Assembly: GCF_026262505.1 (NCBI RefSeq)
Contig: NC_067204.1
Location: 16,098,165 to 16,162,164 of the forward strand
Direction: 5' to 3'
DNA: 64,000 nucleotides
DNA from: Trichomonas vaginalis G3
Taxonomy: Eukaryota; Parabasalia; Trichomonadida; Trichomonadidae
The notes beneath the pieces were generated by a model. The model saw only the letters and a list, made by a program, of their open reading frames with translations, made no database searches and was not told the origin of the DNA. The position numbers and the translations under genes were made by a program. Shown here in pieces: positions 62,616 to 64,000 of the stretch (positions are counted from its first letter, which is position 1; every line of letters starts with the position of its first letter).

Positions 62616-63198
62616 TTACTTTACATAACCGCCTGCTGCCATAAGTCTTTGACGCAACCCATACCAGCTAATGAAGGTTGACTTGGTTTAGTTTGGAAAC
62701 TAAACTTTGGTTTTGGTTTATCTTCAGTTTTTTGGTTTTTCTTCTTCTATCGGTTTTTCGTCACTTTTCTTTCCTCTGACTTTACCTCACTTGCAGGAAC
62801 AGTTGTGTTGTCAACATCTTCATAAATATCATATGCCATTTGTTTTTGTTTTCCTTTCAACTTTTTGTGTTTTTGTAAAGTTTAGAATATTTCGACTCTA
62901 AGTCAATGAGATGTTCTATAATGAACTGTTGGTCAGTGAAGTAAACTTTTCCATCTGTTGTCTCGAAAGCTCCTTCAGACTTCAATATTTTATTTGTGAG
63001 AGTCTGTTTCTTTTTTGAGATACTAGCCGTTCCATTTCTATGAAAAGTGACTTTATAAGTTAGGGTTTGTATTTCCAGACCTGGCACTTTCTATTATTGA
63101 ATTTTTCTCTTCATCTGTAAGTTCTTGACAGGTTTTGACAATGGTTCTGAACTTTTTGTTTGTGGTGTCAAATCTACCGTTTCAACTTCTTCGGTCAT
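62616..63198 (-). pseudogene. Unrecognised ~190-residue basic protein, right arm, broken
   Basis: Counterpart of 6541-7119. The readable part includes YKVTFHRNGTASISKKKQTL and FTDQQFIIEHLIDLESKYSK; ends near QPSLAGMG. About four breaks. The gap to the polymerase ATG is 31 bp of T/A-rich leader. Confidence 0.5.
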
Positions 63199-63218
63199 TT
63201 TCAGGTCCGTAAAAAATT

Positions 63219-63371
63219 TTAGTTTGGTTTGTTTTCAACTGGTTGTTTAGGTTTTTTAAGTCGGTCTAAAACTTCCTGAGGTATAGGAAGAACTTGACAA
63301 ACACGTGGTGTAACTGCTGGAAGTCGACAAATCCATCTTGAACTCATTTGTCTCAATGCTGTATTGTTCAT
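63219..63371 (-). CDS. 50-residue microprotein, right arm, intact
   Basis: MNNTALRQMSSRWICRLPAV, then CQVLPIPQEVLDRLKKPKQP and VENKPN. Too short for common ORF thresholds. The leader TTTTTTTACTGAGATGAAATG is shared with its left copy and the next gene. The arms share only the two ends of this ORF; the middle differs entirely. Function unknown. Confidence 0.5.
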   Translation of the reverse strand: MNNTALRQMSSRWICRLPAVTPRVCQVLPIPQEVLDRLKKPKQPVENKPN

Positions 63372-63391
63372 TTCATCTCAGTAAAAAAATT

Positions 63392-63792
63392 TTACATTCC
63401 CCAAGTTTGAGGTGGTTGCGGTTGGTTATTGTTTACCCACTGTTTGCATGGTTATATCCTCTGTTAAAGAATCTTTCACCTTGGTCCATATAGTGTCCTG
63501 CTTGGTTATAGTAGTCATTTGCTTTGTTATAATAGTTTCCTGCTTGTCTTCCTACATTGTCCATCCATCCTTGAACTTTTCCTCTTGTTTCAGGATTTGG
63601 AATAAGATTTGTTGCATCTCGTGCTACCTCCCAACCTTTCTGTACAGTTTGTATAATAGGTTGTGCTTTCTCTTTAAGTATACCTAATGTACTCAAAATC
63701 TTCCTTCCAATTCCAAATGCACCTCTAGCTATTGTTCCCACTGCGGGTAAAAATCTAGATGCAACTCCTGCTAATGCGCCAAATAAACCCAT
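63392..63792 (-). pseudogene. Small virion-like protein (GLFGAL type), right arm
   Basis: Open for 119 codons and probably slightly longer originally. MGLFGALAGVASRFLPAVGT and ARGAFGIGRKILSTLGILKE look like an amphipathic, small-residue N-terminus; then PIIQTVQKGWEVARDATNLI and Tyr/Asn/Gln-rich repeats (NYYNKANDYYNQAGHYMDQG). Similar composition occurs in membrane-lytic or core proteins of adenovirus-like viruses, but I cannot claim homology. About one break. Confidence 0.5.
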
Positions 63793-63809
63793 TTCTTATA
63801 GGGTAAAAA

Positions 63810-64000
63810 ATGACGAATCCAAACAAGGACCCTATGTTTCTAAAGCGACAAAGAAAGCACTCATGATAAAAATCTTTAGTTCAACACCAAATGCTTGGTT
63901 TATGGATATCTTGGAAAACATTCCGAGGTATAGAGAAGATGGACCTCCATACTGGTTAATATTTGTTGGTCAAAACACAAGATACTGTGAAGCCATACCA
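63810..64000 (+). pseudogene. Polinton integrase, right arm, 5' part only
   Basis: Runs off the window. SSTPNAWFMDILENIPRYRE and DGPPYWLIFVGQNTRYCEAI fit the first catalytic-Asp strand of retroviral-type integrases found in Polintons. The start region is disturbed. Mirror of the 5' part of 4976-5925. Confidence 0.6.

Larger units (their letters stand above)
45829..64000. repeat. Right arm of the giant inverted repeat
   Basis: Starts at ACTTTGAGAAGCC, shared with the left arm up to 43412, and continues to the window end. It preserves the empty sites of both large left-arm inserts and so is the closer guide to the ancestral order. By eye the arms differ at a few percent of positions plus several replaced segments. 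Confidence 0.85.

Noticed and set aside
1-64000. Polinton adenain-type protease
   Set aside because: No convincing His...Asp/Glu...Cys cysteine-protease pattern was found in any readable frame; it may lie outside the window.
1-64000. tRNA, rRNA or host housekeeping genes
   Set aside because: No cloverleaf-like or conserved rRNA segment and no host protein family was recognised.

Overview
The window looks like AT-rich repetitive DNA from a parabasalid protist, most likely Trichomonas vaginalis or a close relative. Evidence: Polinton/Maverick genes (protein-primed-type DNA polymerase B, retroviral-type integrase, A32/FtsK-like packaging ATPase, double-jelly-roll capsid protein), a Mutator-like (MULE) transposon, compact genes without visible introns, and TCA[T/C]TTTT initiator-like boxes just before start codons. 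No host housekeeping gene, tRNA or rRNA was recognised. Nothing here was searched against a database; family names rest on motifs read by eye.

Layout. Almost everything is one very large inverted repeat. The left arm runs from 43412 down to at least 5741 and the right arm from 45829 up to the window end at 64000, around an axis near 44620, with a 2.4-kb unique spacer (43413-45828). From the axis outwards each arm carries: a long coiled-coil/PQ-rich protein, the major capsid protein, small ORFs, a probable penton protein, an SF3 helicase, small proteins, the packaging ATPase, a block of ten or so small genes (one with an HNH_3-like domain), DNA polymerase B, three small proteins and the integrase. 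The left side continues past the integrase (1-4979) into a phage-like tail-fibre gene and an unrecognised partial gene. The arms are close relatives, not identical twins: three short stretches differ completely between them, a few small genes occur in one arm only, and both arms hold broken genes. The element is best read as a fossil or decaying Polinton pair.

Later insertions. A MULE (549-3448) sits in the fibre gene between 10-bp target duplications. A 17.65-kb foldback element (9338-26991), with AG...CT ends and a 5-bp target duplication, sits at the 3' end of a small gene in the left arm. It is itself nearly one palindrome built of short shuffled modules, with one 106-residue ORF at each end. 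A 2.4-kb composite insert (30004-32435) flanked by an 81-bp direct repeat interrupts a P/Q-rich gene in the left arm and contains a nested foldback element. A 186-bp insert with a 22-bp duplication lies at the ATPase stop codon in the right arm. A 0.33-kb MITE-like element lies in the spacer.

How the genes fit together. Polymerase, helicase and integrase would copy and insert the element; ATPase, capsid, penton and perhaps the fibre would package it. The small-gene block has its own promoter style (TCATTTTTT-ATG) and stays open in both arms, whereas the replication and structural genes use T-run/TATAAAAATG leaders and are mostly broken in at least one arm. This suggests two expression classes and uneven decay, although consensus indel errors in AT-rich sequence could cause part of the pattern.
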